Shown: positions 43,928 to 53,423, counted from the stretch's first letter. The stretch is 64,000 nt of DNA from Nocardia kruczakiae NBRC 101016 (GCF_001612965.1 NZ_BDBL01000006.1:124001-188000); one strand, 5' to 3'. Made by a program: numbers and translations. The notes: generated by a model from the sequence alone, not told the origin.

Positions 43928-45367
43928 TCACCGCACGTCGAGATAGATACTCTTCACGTTCTGGTAGCTCGACAAGCCCTCCGGGCCCAGCTCGCGGCCC
44001 ATGCCGCTGTTCTTGATTCCGCCGAACGGCGCGGTCGGGTCGTTGGAGTATCCGTTGATTCCGACCGTGCCCGAGGCGATGCGGCGCGCGAATCGGGCGC
44101 CGCGGTCCGCGTCCGCCGTCCATACCGTGCCGCCGAGCCCGTAGTCGGAACCATTGGCAATCGCCACCGCCTCGTCCTCGTCGGCGTAGGGGATAACTGA
44201 CAGCACCGGTCCGAAGATCTCTTCCCGGGCGATCGTGTGGTCGGGTCGCACGTCGGCGAAGACCGTCGGTTCGACGAACCAGCCACGATCGAAGACCCGG
44301 CCGCCGCCGGCGGTGACGCGCGCGCCGTCCTTGCGCCCGACCGCGATATAGCCTTCGACCCGTTCGCGTTGCCGGGCGGAGACCAGCGGTCCCATCTGCG
44401 TGGCGTCCGAGAGTGGATCGCCCACCGTGATGCTCTTGGCGAGATCGGTGATCGTGTCGACGATTTCGTCATAGCGCGCGGCCGGCGCCAGGACGCGGGT
44501 GCACAGCCAGCAGATCTGCCCGTTGTTCAGCAATGTCGCACCGAAGAAGGATTCGATGTCTGCGGCGAGATTCGCATCATCGAGCACGATGGCGGCCGAT
44601 TTGCCGCCCAATTCCAGCGTCACCGGTCGCAGCAGTTCGCCACAGGTGCGCGCGATCGCTCGCCCTGCGCCGGTCGATCCGGTGAACGACACCTTGTCCA
44701 CACCCGGGTGCGCCACCAGGTAGGCGCCGAGTTCGCGCCCGCCGGGCACCACATTGAGAACACCGGCCGGCAGTCCGGCCGCGAGCGCGGCCTCGGCCAT
44801 CAGGAATGCGTCCAGCACGGTTTCCGGCGCGGGTTTGAGCACCACGGTACAGCCCGCCGCCAGCGCCGGCGCGATCTTCAGAAACGTGATGGCCTGCGGC
44901 ACATTCCACGGCACGATGGCGCCGACCACACCGATCGGGGACCGCGTCACCGCAGTCGAGCCGCCGAGCATGCCGGGCCGGATTTCGTCCTCCTGATCGG
45001 CGACCATGCTGCCGTAGTACTGCAGAAGCAGTGGGGGAAAGCCACTTTCGAACTGCCGGGCCAGACCGATCGGCATACCGTTCTGGCTGCTGACCCGGCG
45101 TGCGGTGTCTTCGCCCCGCTCCTGCAGCTTCTCGGCGAACTCGGCGAGTACTTCCGCGCGGCGTTTGCCGTCCCACTGCGCCCAGCCGGCCGGATCGTCG
45201 AAGGCCGCCCGGGCCGCGGCGACCGCTGCGTCGATATCGGCCTTGCTGCCCTCGGGGACGGAGCCGATGCGCTCCTCGGTAGCCGGTGAGATCACCGGGA
45301 TGATCGAACTCGTGGCCGGCGCGACCCAGCGCCCGTCGAGGTAGAGGTCGGTGTAATCGATGGTCAT
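43928..45367 (-). CDS. Aldehyde dehydrogenase 2
   Basis: A 479-residue aldehyde dehydrogenase, last in the P450 2 operon. Catalytic Glu in ELGGKSAAI and Cys286 in NNGQICWLC, cofactor motif FTGSTGAGRA. It is closely related to ALDH1, and both end with the same kind of tail (SIYL). It should produce the acid from the aldehyde made by ADH2. It is 25 bases downstream of ADH2. Confidence 0.88.
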   Translation of the reverse strand: MTIDYTDLYLDGRWVAPATSSIIPVISPATEERIGSVPEGSKADIDAAVAAARAAFDDPAGWAQWDGKRRAEVLAEFAEKLQERGEDTARRVSSQNGMPIGLARQFESGFPPLLLQYYGSMVADQEDEIRPGMLGGSTAVTRSPIGVVGAIVPWNVPQAITFLKIAPALAAGCTVVLKPAPETVLDAFLMAEAALAAGLPAGVLNVVPGGRELGAYLVAHPGVDKVSFTGSTGAGRAIARTCGELLRPVTLELGGKSAAIVLDDANLAADIESFFGATLLNNGQICWLCTRVLAPAARYDEIVDTITDLAKSITVGDPLSDATQMGPLVSARQRERVEGYIAVGRKDGARVTAGGGRVFDRGWFVEPTVFADVRPDHTIAREEIFGPVLSVIPYADEDEAVAIANGSDYGLGGTVWTADADRGARFARRIASGTVGINGYSNDPTAPFGGIKNSGMGRELGPEGLSSYQNVKSIYLDVR

Positions 45368-45392
45368 GATGGTGCCTTCTGCTCCGGACGGT

Positions 45393-46496
45393 TCAGTCGT
45401 GGACGAGAACGGGTTTGAGGACCTCGCCGCGATGTTGCGCCGCGACGGCGTCGTTGATCTTGGTGAAGTCGAAGGTGGTCACCAGCTTGTCGATCGGGAA
45501 CCGGCCGGCCCGGTACAGCTCGATCAGTTCCGGGATGAATTCGTCCGGAACGCTGTCACCTTCGATGATGCCGACGACCGTGAGGCCCAGTACCAGCGTC
45601 TCGATCACCGAAATCGGCAGCGCGGCTTCAGGATCGGCGGGCACGCCGATCAGGCCCAGCTTTCCGTGGAAGGTCATCGACTTGACCAGACCGTCGATCA
45701 CCGCCGGCATGCCCGAGGTGTCGATGGCGTAGTCGACACCGGCGGCGACTATGGCACGAACCTGCTCCGCGACCGGACCCGCGCCAGGGTCGATGGCGTG
45801 TGTCGCGCCGAGTTCGATCGCGAGTTCGCGGCGCGAGGCATGGGGCTCGATGACGATAATGGTCGCGCACTCCCGCACCGCGGCGGCCATGACGGCGGCC
45901 AGGCCGACCGATCCCGCCCCGGCGACCAGCAGCGACGAGCCCGGCCGGCACGTGAGCGAACGCAGCACCGCACCCGCTCCGGTTTGGATGCCGCAACCGA
46001 TCGGCGCGATTATCTCGGCCGGGAGGTCGCTCGGCGCCTTCACCACATTGCGCTCCAACGCCACGCTGTGGGTGGCGAACGAGGACTGCCCGAAGAACAG
46101 CCCGGTGATCGCCTCGGCTCCCGCCGACAGCGGGCCGGTGCCGTCGGCGCGCACACCGGCGTAGTTCAAATGCATGAAGTTGTGGCAGTACGACGGCGAA
46201 TCGGCACGGCATGCCGGGCAGGATCCGCAGCTGGCGAAGGTGATCGCGACTCGGTCGCCCGGCGCCACCTTGGTGACGCCTTCGCCGATCGCTTCGACGA
46301 GACCGCAGCCTTCGTGACCGAACACCGCGGGCAGTGCGACCGGCAGCGCTCCGTCGCGAGCGGCCAGATCGGTGTGGCAGATTCCGACGGCCTCGATCTT
46401 CACCAGCACCTCGCCCGGCTTCGGTCCGTCGATGGTGATGGTCTCGAGCGAGAAGTCGCTGTGCGGGGCGCGGGCGACCGCGGCGAATGCTTGCAT
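45393..46496 (-). CDS. Zinc alcohol dehydrogenase 2 (aryl/allylic type)
   Basis: A 367-residue enzyme of the same length and layout as ADH1: GICHTDLAARDG, FGHEGCG, structural zinc loop SCGSCPACRADSPSYC, PIGCGIQTGAGAV and AGAGSVGLAAV. The many identical blocks show it is a paralogue. The start at 46494-46496 is two bases past the reductase 2 stop region. It would oxidise the P450 2 product. Confidence 0.88.
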   Translation of the reverse strand: MQAFAAVARAPHSDFSLETITIDGPKPGEVLVKIEAVGICHTDLAARDGALPVALPAVFGHEGCGLVEAIGEGVTKVAPGDRVAITFASCGSCPACRADSPSYCHNFMHLNYAGVRADGTGPLSAGAEAITGLFFGQSSFATHSVALERNVVKAPSDLPAEIIAPIGCGIQTGAGAVLRSLTCRPGSSLLVAGAGSVGLAAVMAAAVRECATIIVIEPHASRRELAIELGATHAIDPGAGPVAEQVRAIVAAGVDYAIDTSGMPAVIDGLVKSMTFHGKLGLIGVPADPEAALPISVIETLVLGLTVVGIIEGDSVPDEFIPELIELYRAGRFPIDKLVTTFDFTKINDAVAAQHRGEVLKPVLVHD

Positions 46497-46498
46497 GA

Positions 46499-47788
46499 TC
46501 AGATCCTTCGTGTTTCGGCGCGATCGCTCGCGGCGACCGGTGTGTGATCGCTGCCCTGCGCGGCATGACGCAGGGAGGTGGTCGAATCGGCCAGAGCGGC
46601 ACGATCCAGCTGCGCGCCGGTGCCGATGAGCTTCTTTCCGGCCATGAAGTCGGCTGCGGCGTTGACAGTTTCGACGCACTGCGCGCGCCCGTCGGCGTCC
46701 AGGTGGAACAGTGCGCAGGAACCGGTGCGGGGATCGCCGCGCAGCACCGCCGTGGTGCCCGGTGCCGGTACTCCGGCCATCTTCATCTTCAGGTCGAACT
46801 GATCCGACCAGAACCACGGCACCTCGTGCGCGGGGACCGGTTCGCTGGTGATCACGGCGGCGGCCTGTCTTGCCTGTTCCGTGGCGCTCGGAATGCTCTC
46901 CAGCCGGACCAGTGCCCCAAGACCCTCGTGCAGCCGATGGGTGACATCGCCGATGGCCAGAATGTTCGGATCGCTGGTGCGGGCGGCCGCGTCGACCACG
47001 ATGCCCGCCATGCAGTCCAGCCCCGCATCGCGGGCGAGACCGTCCTCGGGAGCCGCGCCGATGCCGATAACCACAGTGTCGCAATCGATGTCGGTGCCGT
47101 CGCCGAGCCGCACTCCCCGGACTCTTCCGTCGCGGCCGAGAATTGCGCGCACGTCGGCGCCGGTGACGATGCGGGTACCGCGTGCGAGATGACTGTCGGT
47201 GAGGATGCGCGACAATTCAGGGCTCGCCACGCGCGCCAGTACTCGGTCCTCACGTTCGATCACGGTCACCTCGCATCCGCGTGCTCGGGCGGCTGCGGCC
47301 ACCTCCAAACCGACATAGCCGGCGCCGACGATGGCGATGCGCGCGCCGGCGAGCACAGCGGTCCGCAACTCGGTGGCATCGGCGAGGGTCCGCAGCGCGA
47401 GCACGCCGGCGAGATCGGCTCCGGGAACCGGGAGGGTGCGGGGACCGGCGCCGGTGGCGAGTACCAGGGTGTCGTAGCGGACGGTCCGTCCAGACCGGGT
47501 GGTCACTGTCTGTGCCGCGCGATCGATACCGACGACCGGATCGGCCAGGTGAAGTTCGATGTCGTTGTCGGCGTAGAACGATTCGGGCCGCAACCACTGC
47601 ACGTAGTCGTCGCTGTCGTACTTCTTCGACAACGGCGGCCGATGATACGGCGGGACCGGCTCGGCTCCGTACATCACCACGCGACCGGTGAATTTCTGCT
47701 GCCGGAGCAGACCGGCGAGCGTGCCGCCGGCCTGTCCCGCTCCGACGATCACCACGGTGTGAGTCGGAAGATCGGTGTACATGGCCAT
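46499..47788 (-). CDS. Ferredoxin reductase 2 (FAD, NADH)
   Basis: A 429-residue flavoprotein, paralogue of reductase 1. FAD motif VIVGAGQAGGTLAGLLRQQ, shared PPYHRPPLSKK, NAD motif IVGAGYVGLEVAAAARARG, second FAD motif ILAIGDVTHR. The ATG at 47786-47788 overlaps the P450 stop (TAATG), proving coupling; the open frame to 47950 overlaps the P450 and is not needed. Its ferredoxin partner, Fdx2, is divergently encoded. Confidence 0.9.
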   Translation of the reverse strand: MAMYTDLPTHTVVIVGAGQAGGTLAGLLRQQKFTGRVVMYGAEPVPPYHRPPLSKKYDSDDYVQWLRPESFYADNDIELHLADPVVGIDRAAQTVTTRSGRTVRYDTLVLATGAGPRTLPVPGADLAGVLALRTLADATELRTAVLAGARIAIVGAGYVGLEVAAAARARGCEVTVIEREDRVLARVASPELSRILTDSHLARGTRIVTGADVRAILGRDGRVRGVRLGDGTDIDCDTVVIGIGAAPEDGLARDAGLDCMAGIVVDAAARTSDPNILAIGDVTHRLHEGLGALVRLESIPSATEQARQAAAVITSEPVPAHEVPWFWSDQFDLKMKMAGVPAPGTTAVLRGDPRTGSCALFHLDADGRAQCVETVNAAADFMAGKKLIGTGAQLDRAALADSTTSLRHAAQGSDHTPVAASDRAETRRI

Positions 47789-49110
47789 TACCGGTCGAAC
47801 TCGATCGCCACGGGCATATTCTTGAGCCCGCCGACGAAATTGGTCTGGATGAACCGCGTATCTCCGGTCGGAGTAATCGACTTCACCCGCGGCAGTAGCT
47901 CTTCGAACATGACGCGCAGTTCGAGCTTGGCCAGATGCTGCCCGATGCACATGTGCGGGCCGTAGCCGAAGGCGATGTGCCTGTTGGGCCGCCGGGTCAG
48001 GTCGAAGCGGTCCGGATCCGGGTTGGCGTCGGCGTCCCGGTTGCCGGACTGATACAGCAGCATGAAGCGGTCACCGGCGTGAATCTCGCGCCCTCGCAGG
48101 GTGTAATTCTGCGTCGCCATGCGCATGAAGTGCTTCACCGGCGAGGCCCACCGCAGCGACTCATTGACCAGGTGCGGAACCAGCGACAGATCGTTGCGGA
48201 CGAGTTCGAGCTGGTCCGGGTGACGGGCCAACTCGAGCAGACCGCCTGCGAGGGTACTGGAGGTGGTGTCGTGGCCGGCGGTCGCGATGGCGATGAAATA
48301 GCCGTAGTAGACCTCGTTCTTGTAGTACTCGCCGTCGGCATTGCGGGCCGATGCGATCACGGTCGCGAGATCGTCGCGCGGATTCGTGCGCCGATCCTGA
48401 AGCAGCGCTTCGAAATACGCGAAGAAGTCCTGAATCGTCGCCACCCACTGGCGGGCTGCGGCATCCGGGCTCAGCGGTTCGACATCGGTGCGGGCCGCGT
48501 CCGGATCGGCGGTGCCGAAAAATTCCTGAGTCAGCGACATCATCTTGGGCTCATCGCTTTCCGGCACGCCGAACAGGCTCATGATCACGTGCAGTGGATA
48601 CTGCAGCGCGAAGTCCTTGACGAAGTCGATACGCCCGTCGGTCTCGAGCAGCCGCGCCACCGCGGACTTGGCCAGCTCACGGATCACCGATTCCCACTGC
48701 GCCAGGTTCTGCGGCCGAAACCAGTCCAGCGCAATATCTTTGATCTCGGTGTGTTCCGGCGGATCGAGGTAGGTGAGGGTTTCCAGGATCCGCAGACTGC
48801 CGTTGTTGATGCTCTTGGTGAACGCGTCGCCGGCCTGATTGGCCAGGATCGGATTGACCGACCCCTTGTCCTCGCCGCCCGCGCTGGTGAAGATGTCGGG
48901 CTGGCGTTCGATCTCCATGAGGTCGGCGTGCTTGCTGACAAGCCACAGCGGGTCGTAGCCCTCGACGACCGCGCGGCCGAGCGGATTGTTCTCCCGCAGC
49001 CAGCGGTAGGCCTCGAACAGCGCGTCGTTGTCACGGTGGCCCTCGGGAAGCACGATCTGCCGGGCGATGGTGTCCGGGATCAACTCGGTGGCCTGCTCCG
49101 TGGTGCTCAT
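47788..49110 (-). CDS. Cytochrome P450 2, CYP108 (P450terp)-like
   Basis: A 440-residue class I P450 with I-helix [13 protein letters not shown] as ExxR and heme loop [17 protein letters not shown] with Cys388, the same position as in P450 1. The N-terminus ([16 protein letters not shown]) and C-terminus ([17 protein letters not shown]) also follow CYP108A1. It is the first gene of a minus-strand operon P450-reductase-ADH-ALDH, with GAGGAGAG seven bases before the ATG. The substrate is probably a terpenoid related to that of P450 1, but could differ. Confidence 0.88.
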   Translation of the reverse strand: MSTTEQATELIPDTIARQIVLPEGHRDNDALFEAYRWLRENNPLGRAVVEGYDPLWLVSKHADLMEIERQPDIFTSAGGEDKGSVNPILANQAGDAFTKSINNGSLRILETLTYLDPPEHTEIKDIALDWFRPQNLAQWESVIRELAKSAVARLLETDGRIDFVKDFALQYPLHVIMSLFGVPESDEPKMMSLTQEFFGTADPDAARTDVEPLSPDAAARQWVATIQDFFAYFEALLQDRRTNPRDDLATVIASARNADGEYYKNEVYYGYFIAIATAGHDTTSSTLAGGLLELARHPDQLELVRNDLSLVPHLVNESLRWASPVKHFMRMATQNYTLRGREIHAGDRFMLLYQSGNRDADANPDPDRFDLTRRPNRHIAFGYGPHMCIGQHLAKLELRVMFEELLPRVKSITPTGDTRFIQTNFVGGLKNMPVAIEFDR

Positions 49111-49335
49111 TGTCTCTCCTCGCTCGATCGGGAAGTGGTACCCAGCGTGGCAGCGGGACAGGTGAGTCACATCACACCGATGCCGGAACAGTGTCGGCAG
49201 AAAGGGGGATTTGCGGCGCGGGAATCACCCCGATGGCCGATGTTGATCGACCGTCGTGGGGATGTCTGCCCACCTTCGCGCTTCGCAGACTGGAATCGCT
49301 GGTAAGCAGCGTTTCACCTTTCGGAGGAGGACCCC

Positions 49336-49659
49336 ATGCCCACCGTTGTCTATCGACTGCCCGACGGCACGGCCCATTCGGTCGACGTTCCCGCCGGCCA
49401 GACGGTGATGGACGGCTCCGTGCGAAACAACCTGCCGGGCATCGTCGCCGAATGCGGCGGAAGCTGTTCGTGCGCCACCTGCCATGTATATGTGGAGGAT
49501 GAGTCCGCCGCGGCGTTCGGCGAGCCGTCCATGGAGGAGCAGGATCTGCTCGAATTCCTCGACGGGGCGCGCAGTTGCTCCCGGCTGGCCTGTCAGCTGG
49601 TGCTGAATGCGGAGATGGAGCCGATCACCGTGACGGTGGCGCAATCGAATGGTTCGTGA
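49336..49659 (+). CDS. 2Fe-2S ferredoxin 2 (terpredoxin-like)
   Basis: A 107-residue ferredoxin nearly parallel to ferredoxin 1: VVYRLPDGTAHSVDVPAG, NNLPGIVAECGGSCSCATCH with three cluster cysteines, and SRLACQL with the fourth. CGGAGGAGGA precedes the ATG. It is divergent from P450 2, sharing a 225-bp promoter gap. Its last 35 bases overlap the 3' end of the convergent LuxR 2B gene. Confidence 0.9.
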   Translation: MPTVVYRLPDGTAHSVDVPAGQTVMDGSVRNNLPGIVAECGGSCSCATCHVYVEDESAAAFGEPSMEEQDLLEFLDGARSCSRLACQLVLNAEMEPITVTVAQSNGS

Positions 49660-50608
49660 GAGATCCAGCGGAATGGCGGGCGATCAATACACTGCGGTTG
49701 GTCGCCCCCAACTTTCGCAGTATCCGTTTGACATGCGATTTCACTGTATCGACGGTGATGACCAATTCGTTGGCGATCGCGGTATTGGACGAGCCCGTGA
49801 GTATCAGTCGCAATACTTCGCTCTCCCGTTCGGTCAACGGTTCCATCCATGGGGGAGCGGGCGGTGTGGACTCTCGTACCGCCTGCCCCGCCGGGACATC
49901 GGTGTGACCCTCGCGTGCGACAACACTCGATCGAAGAAGCTCGAGCTGCCGGGTTCTGCGCGCGGCCAGGCCCAGCCGTCGCAGGCATCCGCCGAGCACC
50001 TCCAGCAACAGCGTGGTCGAATCATGCTGTGCCGCATCGAATGTTCCCGCCACATGAACGATCAGAGCGGGCGTGTCGCCGACGGTGACGGCCATGATCG
50101 TGCAGTCCTGGGGGAACAGATGCCTCAGCGCCGCCACCGGCCGGCCGGTCAGCGGTGCGCCCCCGCCAGTGACGACGCGCGACTCCGCCGATCCGGGAAG
50201 CAGCGGGTAGTCCGCCGGGATCGCCGCCGCGTCACCGGACTCGTACGTCGCGACCGGCACGGCTCGATCGGCCTCAATACTGGAGGCCAGCACCCGCTCG
50301 GCGGAGCAGATATCCGCCAATGCCGCGCATGCACGTCGAAGTAGTACGGTGCCCGACGAGGCATCGGTAAGGTCCGCGACCGCCCGGTCGAGGCGCTGAG
50401 CCGCGCGGCGAAGCTCGTCGATCTCGTTGTCGCGCAACGCTTGTTCTCGTTCGAGGCGCTCGGCGAGTTGGCTACCGAGTTCGGTCAAGCGAGGGCCTGA
50501 CGCCGTTCTCATCGCGGCGATGAGTGCGTCGGCGGTCGGCTCGACATCCTGCGCGTCCCGGCCTGCGGGGTCACGCTCCGCCGCCTCCTGCGGCCCGGAT
50601 CCGCTCAT
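49625..50608 (-). CDS. LuxR-type regulator 2B
   Basis: A 327-residue regulator. A coiled-coil-like stretch (about residues 30-75) is followed by a GAF-like domain and LuxR HTH (LTERESEVLRLILTGSSNTA to VKSHVKRILRKLGATNRS). The start ATG at 50606-50608 overlaps the 2A stop (ATGA). Its HTH is closest to that of 1B. Its 3' end overlaps ferredoxin 2 by 35 bases in convergent orientation. Confidence 0.85.
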   Translation of the reverse strand: MSGSGPQEAAERDPAGRDAQDVEPTADALIAAMRTASGPRLTELGSQLAERLEREQALRDNEIDELRRAAQRLDRAVADLTDASSGTVLLRRACAALADICSAERVLASSIEADRAVPVATYESGDAAAIPADYPLLPGSAESRVVTGGGAPLTGRPVAALRHLFPQDCTIMAVTVGDTPALIVHVAGTFDAAQHDSTTLLLEVLGGCLRRLGLAARRTRQLELLRSSVVAREGHTDVPAGQAVRESTPPAPPWMEPLTERESEVLRLILTGSSNTAIANELVITVDTVKSHVKRILRKLGATNRSVLIARHSAGSLTNHSIAPPSR

Positions 50609-51753
50609 GCCGAAAGTCCTGGCGGCGACCGGTGGCCGGCGTAGAGGGCGGCGGCTTCGGCTCTGGTGCTGACGCCGATCTTTTTGAAGATGCGTTGCAC
50701 ATGCGATTTCACGGTGCCGTCGGAAATGCACAATTGTCGCGAAATCGCGCCGTTGGTGGCGCCACTGGCGATCAGTGCCAGCACATCGCGCTCACGGGCA
50801 GTGAGCGCTGTGGGGTAACGTGTTGCGCGCGTGGCAAATTCGAGTTCCGTCGAACGCGCGACAGGCTTGCCCTCGAGGTCGTCGAACGCGACCTTCGTGT
50901 CCTCTAGCTCGCGCAGCGCGCGCTGAAGTTTGTTCAAATCCTCCGTGGTGCGGCGATTCTGTTCGGTGATCGACGCACGCAATTGCGCCGATTCGGCCGA
51001 CAGCGCACACGCCTGCGCCAAGGTGGTGATCAGATGGAAATCCGCCTCGTTCAGGTCATTGTCGTGACGGTCGACATGGACGATCGCGACCGCTCGATTC
51101 GCGACTACGACGGGTACCGCGAGATAGCCCGCCGGGCGGCTCAGGTCCAGCAGCGGCCGATACGTGTGCCGGTTGACCTCGGCGGGCCCCACCGAATACG
51201 AGCGACGGCGCCGGACCAGCTCCGCCTCCCGAGGCGCATCGCGCAAGGGGATCGACCGGCCGTCGACCGCGGCGACCAGCGGATCATAGTCATGACCCAG
51301 TTCCGGATTCACCGAGACCGATACCGGTGACCAATGCGACCCCGAGACCACCGAGTACATCGCCTTGCCGTAGCCCAAGGCGGTGCACAACTCGCTGGTC
51401 AGCACGCTCGACAGCGACGCATCGCGAGCACTGTCGATCGCCCGCACCACGCGAGTCAGGCCGCCGAACTGCTTGCTGTGCACGTGAATGCGGCGGGCGA
51501 TGTCCGCCCGTATGGCCTTGTCGACCGTCATCAGGATCGTCGCGACCTCGGCGGTCACCTCGGGGGCGGGCAAGCCGATGCGCAGCGCACGACTGGCGTA
51601 GTCGCGCACCAGCGACAGGCTCGGATTGAAGTCCTGCAACCGCAGCAGCTCGGGATCCGGACCGAGCAACTCCAGTAGTCGCGTGAAGGCTTGTTCGGCG
51701 ACATGGGCGTCGCTTCCCGGGCGAGTCCGCGTCGTTGCTGACTGCACAGTCAC
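50605..51753 (-). CDS. LuxR-type regulator 2A
   Basis: A 382-residue regulator, first of the second LuxR pair. Central GAF-like domain (YSVVSGSHWSPVSV, YLAVPVVVANRAVAIVHVD) and HTH (LTARERDVLALIASGATNGA to VKSHVQRIFKKIGVSTRA). I used the second of three alternating GTGs (51751-51753) because AAGGAG is five bases upstream. The open frame to 51972 crosses the promoter. Closest in the window is 1A. Operator E lies 75 bases upstream. Confidence 0.85.
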   Translation of the reverse strand: MTVQSATTRTRPGSDAHVAEQAFTRLLELLGPDPELLRLQDFNPSLSLVRDYASRALRIGLPAPEVTAEVATILMTVDKAIRADIARRIHVHSKQFGGLTRVVRAIDSARDASLSSVLTSELCTALGYGKAMYSVVSGSHWSPVSVSVNPELGHDYDPLVAAVDGRSIPLRDAPREAELVRRRRSYSVGPAEVNRHTYRPLLDLSRPAGYLAVPVVVANRAVAIVHVDRHDNDLNEADFHLITTLAQACALSAESAQLRASITEQNRRTTEDLNKLQRALRELEDTKVAFDDLEGKPVARSTELEFATRATRYPTALTARERDVLALIASGATNGAISRQLCISDGTVKSHVQRIFKKIGVSTRAEAAALYAGHRSPPGLSA

Positions 51754-51827
51754 TGTCACTCCTTGCGCAATGAGATCACCGACGTGCGGCGGTATTCGTC
51801 GACGACGACGCCGTGTGACCCAAAGCA

Positions 51828-51853
51828 CAAAATACCATGTATATGGTATGTCC
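51828..51853 (-). promoter_or_regulatory. Operator E of the shared 26-bp block
   Basis: On the minus strand GGACATACC (51853-51845) followed by a 12-base spacer containing TATACA. It also contains ATACCAT-GTAT-ATGGTAT, a 7-4-7 palindrome (51832-51849). It lies upstream of LuxR 2A. The distal GGTCC part is lost. Confidence 0.5.
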
Positions 51854-51961
51854 GAATATGCCGGTTGATCCAATGTGGGGAGCGTCGACTCCGAGATTCG
51901 GTCGGCCTTCGCCCCTCTACTCGAGTGCTGGAACGCGGGGCATTGACCCTTCCAATAATAT

Positions 51962-51987
51962 GGTCGTACCATATAACAGTTACGGCG
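51962..51987 (+). promoter_or_regulatory. Operator F of the shared 26-bp block
   Basis: GGTCGTACC (51962-51970), then a 12-base spacer with TATAAC (51972-51977) as a -10. ATATGGT-CGT-ACCATAT (51958-51974) is a perfect 7-3-7 palindrome. The MaoC-CitE operon starts 18 bases on, so the mRNA leader must be very short. Confidence 0.6.
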
Positions 51988-52004
51988 ATATGGAGGTAGG
52001 CAAC

Positions 52005-52457
52005 GTGGCTGGTGTGTGGTTCGACGAGTTGTCGGTGGGGCAGAGGTTCGAGCATGCGATTCGGCGCACGGTCACCGAGACGGACAACGTGTTGTTCACG
52101 GCGATGACGCACAATCCGGCGCTGCTGCACCTCGACGAGGAGTACATGCAGGGGACGCAGTTCGGTCAGCGGATCGTGAACAGCGCGTTCACGCTGGGGC
52201 TGATGGTCGGGATCTCGGTCGGCGACACCACGCTGGGGACGGCGGTCGCCAATCTGGGCTGGGACGAGGTGCGCTTTCCCAAGCCGGTATTCCACGGCGA
52301 CACCCTGCACGTGGTGACGGAAGTCCTGGAACTGCGCGACTCCAAGTCGCGACCGGATCAGGGAATCGTCGTGTTCTTGCATCAAGCGTTCAACCAGCGC
52401 GACGAACTGGTCGCTTCGTGTAAGCGATCGGGTCTGCAACGGAGGAAGCCGCAGTGA
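52005..52457 (+). CDS. MaoC-like hydratase
   Basis: A 150-residue hot-dog fold (R)-hydratase. It begins with FDELSVGQRFEHAIRRTVTE, typical of the MaoC family, and carries the family hydratase region FTAMTHNPALLHLDEEYM, where the Asp/His pair sits. I used the GTG at 52005 with GGAGG eight bases upstream rather than the ATG at 51990. It overlaps the next gene by four bases. With the CitE-like lyase it resembles the mesaconyl/citramalyl-CoA and Rv2498c-Rv2499c pairs. Confidence 0.82.
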   Translation: MAGVWFDELSVGQRFEHAIRRTVTETDNVLFTAMTHNPALLHLDEEYMQGTQFGQRIVNSAFTLGLMVGISVGDTTLGTAVANLGWDEVRFPKPVFHGDTLHVVTEVLELRDSKSRPDQGIVVFLHQAFNQRDELVASCKRSGLQRRKPQ

Positions 52458-53344
52458 ACGCGCCGATCCGATCGTTCCTGTTCGTCCCCGGCGACAGCGA
52501 GCGAAAGATGGGCAAGATCGCCGATTCGCCGGCCGATGCGGTGATTTTGGACCTCGAAGACGCCGTCAGCGCGAGCCGGAAACCGATGGCCCGGCAGCTG
52601 GTCGCGGAATTCCTCAGCGCCGAATCCGGCTCCGCACACGGGCCGCAACTATGGGTGCGGATGAATCCGCTCGGAACCGAGCATGCGCTGGCGGATCTGG
52701 CCGCGGTCGTCGCCGCGGGGCCTGCCGGGATCATGATTCCGAAGATCGACGGACCCGCCGACGTCGTACGCGTCCATCACTACCTCGAGGCGCTCGAGTG
52801 CGCCCACGGACTTCCGGCGGGCAGTATCCGGCTGCTGCCGGTGGCCACCGAGACGGCCCGCGCGCCGTTCCGGCTGGGCGATTTCGCCGACGCCGGGATC
52901 GCGCGGTTGTACGGATTGACTTGGGGTGCAGAGGATTTGAGCGCGGCGTTGGGCGCCTCCACGAATCTCGAGCCAACCGGGGAGTGGGCGGTCACCTATC
53001 GAATCGTGCGTTCGCTGGCGTTGATGGCCGCGCGGGCGGCCGATGTCGAGGCCGTCGAGACGCTGTATGTGGACATCCGCGACACCCAGGGGCTCGCGGA
53101 ATCGTGCCGTCGCGCCCGCGCCGAAGGATTCAGTGGCAGGATCGCGATCCATCCGGGCCAGGTCGACGCCATCAATGCCGCGTTCACTCCGACGAGCGAC
53201 GAGGTGAACCACGCCCGGCGGGTCGTGGACGCGTTCGCCGAGGATGTGGGAACCGTTGCGCTGGACGGAAAGATGCTCGATCTGCCGCATCTGAAGCAGG
53301 CCGAGCGAGTGCTCGCTCTGGCGGGCCACACCCGAGAATCCTGA
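52454..53344 (+). CDS. CitE-like acyl-CoA lyase
   Basis: A 296-residue HpcH/HpaI aldolase-fold protein. RSFLFVPGDSERKM binds CoA, ILDLEDAVS carries metal ligands and GRIAIHPGQVDAIN is the conserved C-terminal block. Related enzymes cleave citramalyl-CoA or other beta-hydroxyacyl-CoAs into acetyl-CoA or similar. The start GTG at 52454 overlaps the MaoC stop. It probably acts directly after the hydratase in breaking down a branched acyl-CoA. Confidence 0.85.
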   Translation: MNAPIRSFLFVPGDSERKMGKIADSPADAVILDLEDAVSASRKPMARQLVAEFLSAESGSAHGPQLWVRMNPLGTEHALADLAAVVAAGPAGIMIPKIDGPADVVRVHHYLEALECAHGLPAGSIRLLPVATETARAPFRLGDFADAGIARLYGLTWGAEDLSAALGASTNLEPTGEWAVTYRIVRSLALMAARAADVEAVETLYVDIRDTQGLAESCRRARAEGFSGRIAIHPGQVDAINAAFTPTSDEVNHARRVVDAFAEDVGTVALDGKMLDLPHLKQAERVLALAGHTRES

Positions 53345-53423
53345 GCCCGGTCGGTCGCCGGCGGCATGTCCTCCGCCCCACCGCTGCCGCCGTTTCACCG
53401 TCTTGCCGGCAGCGAACATGCGA

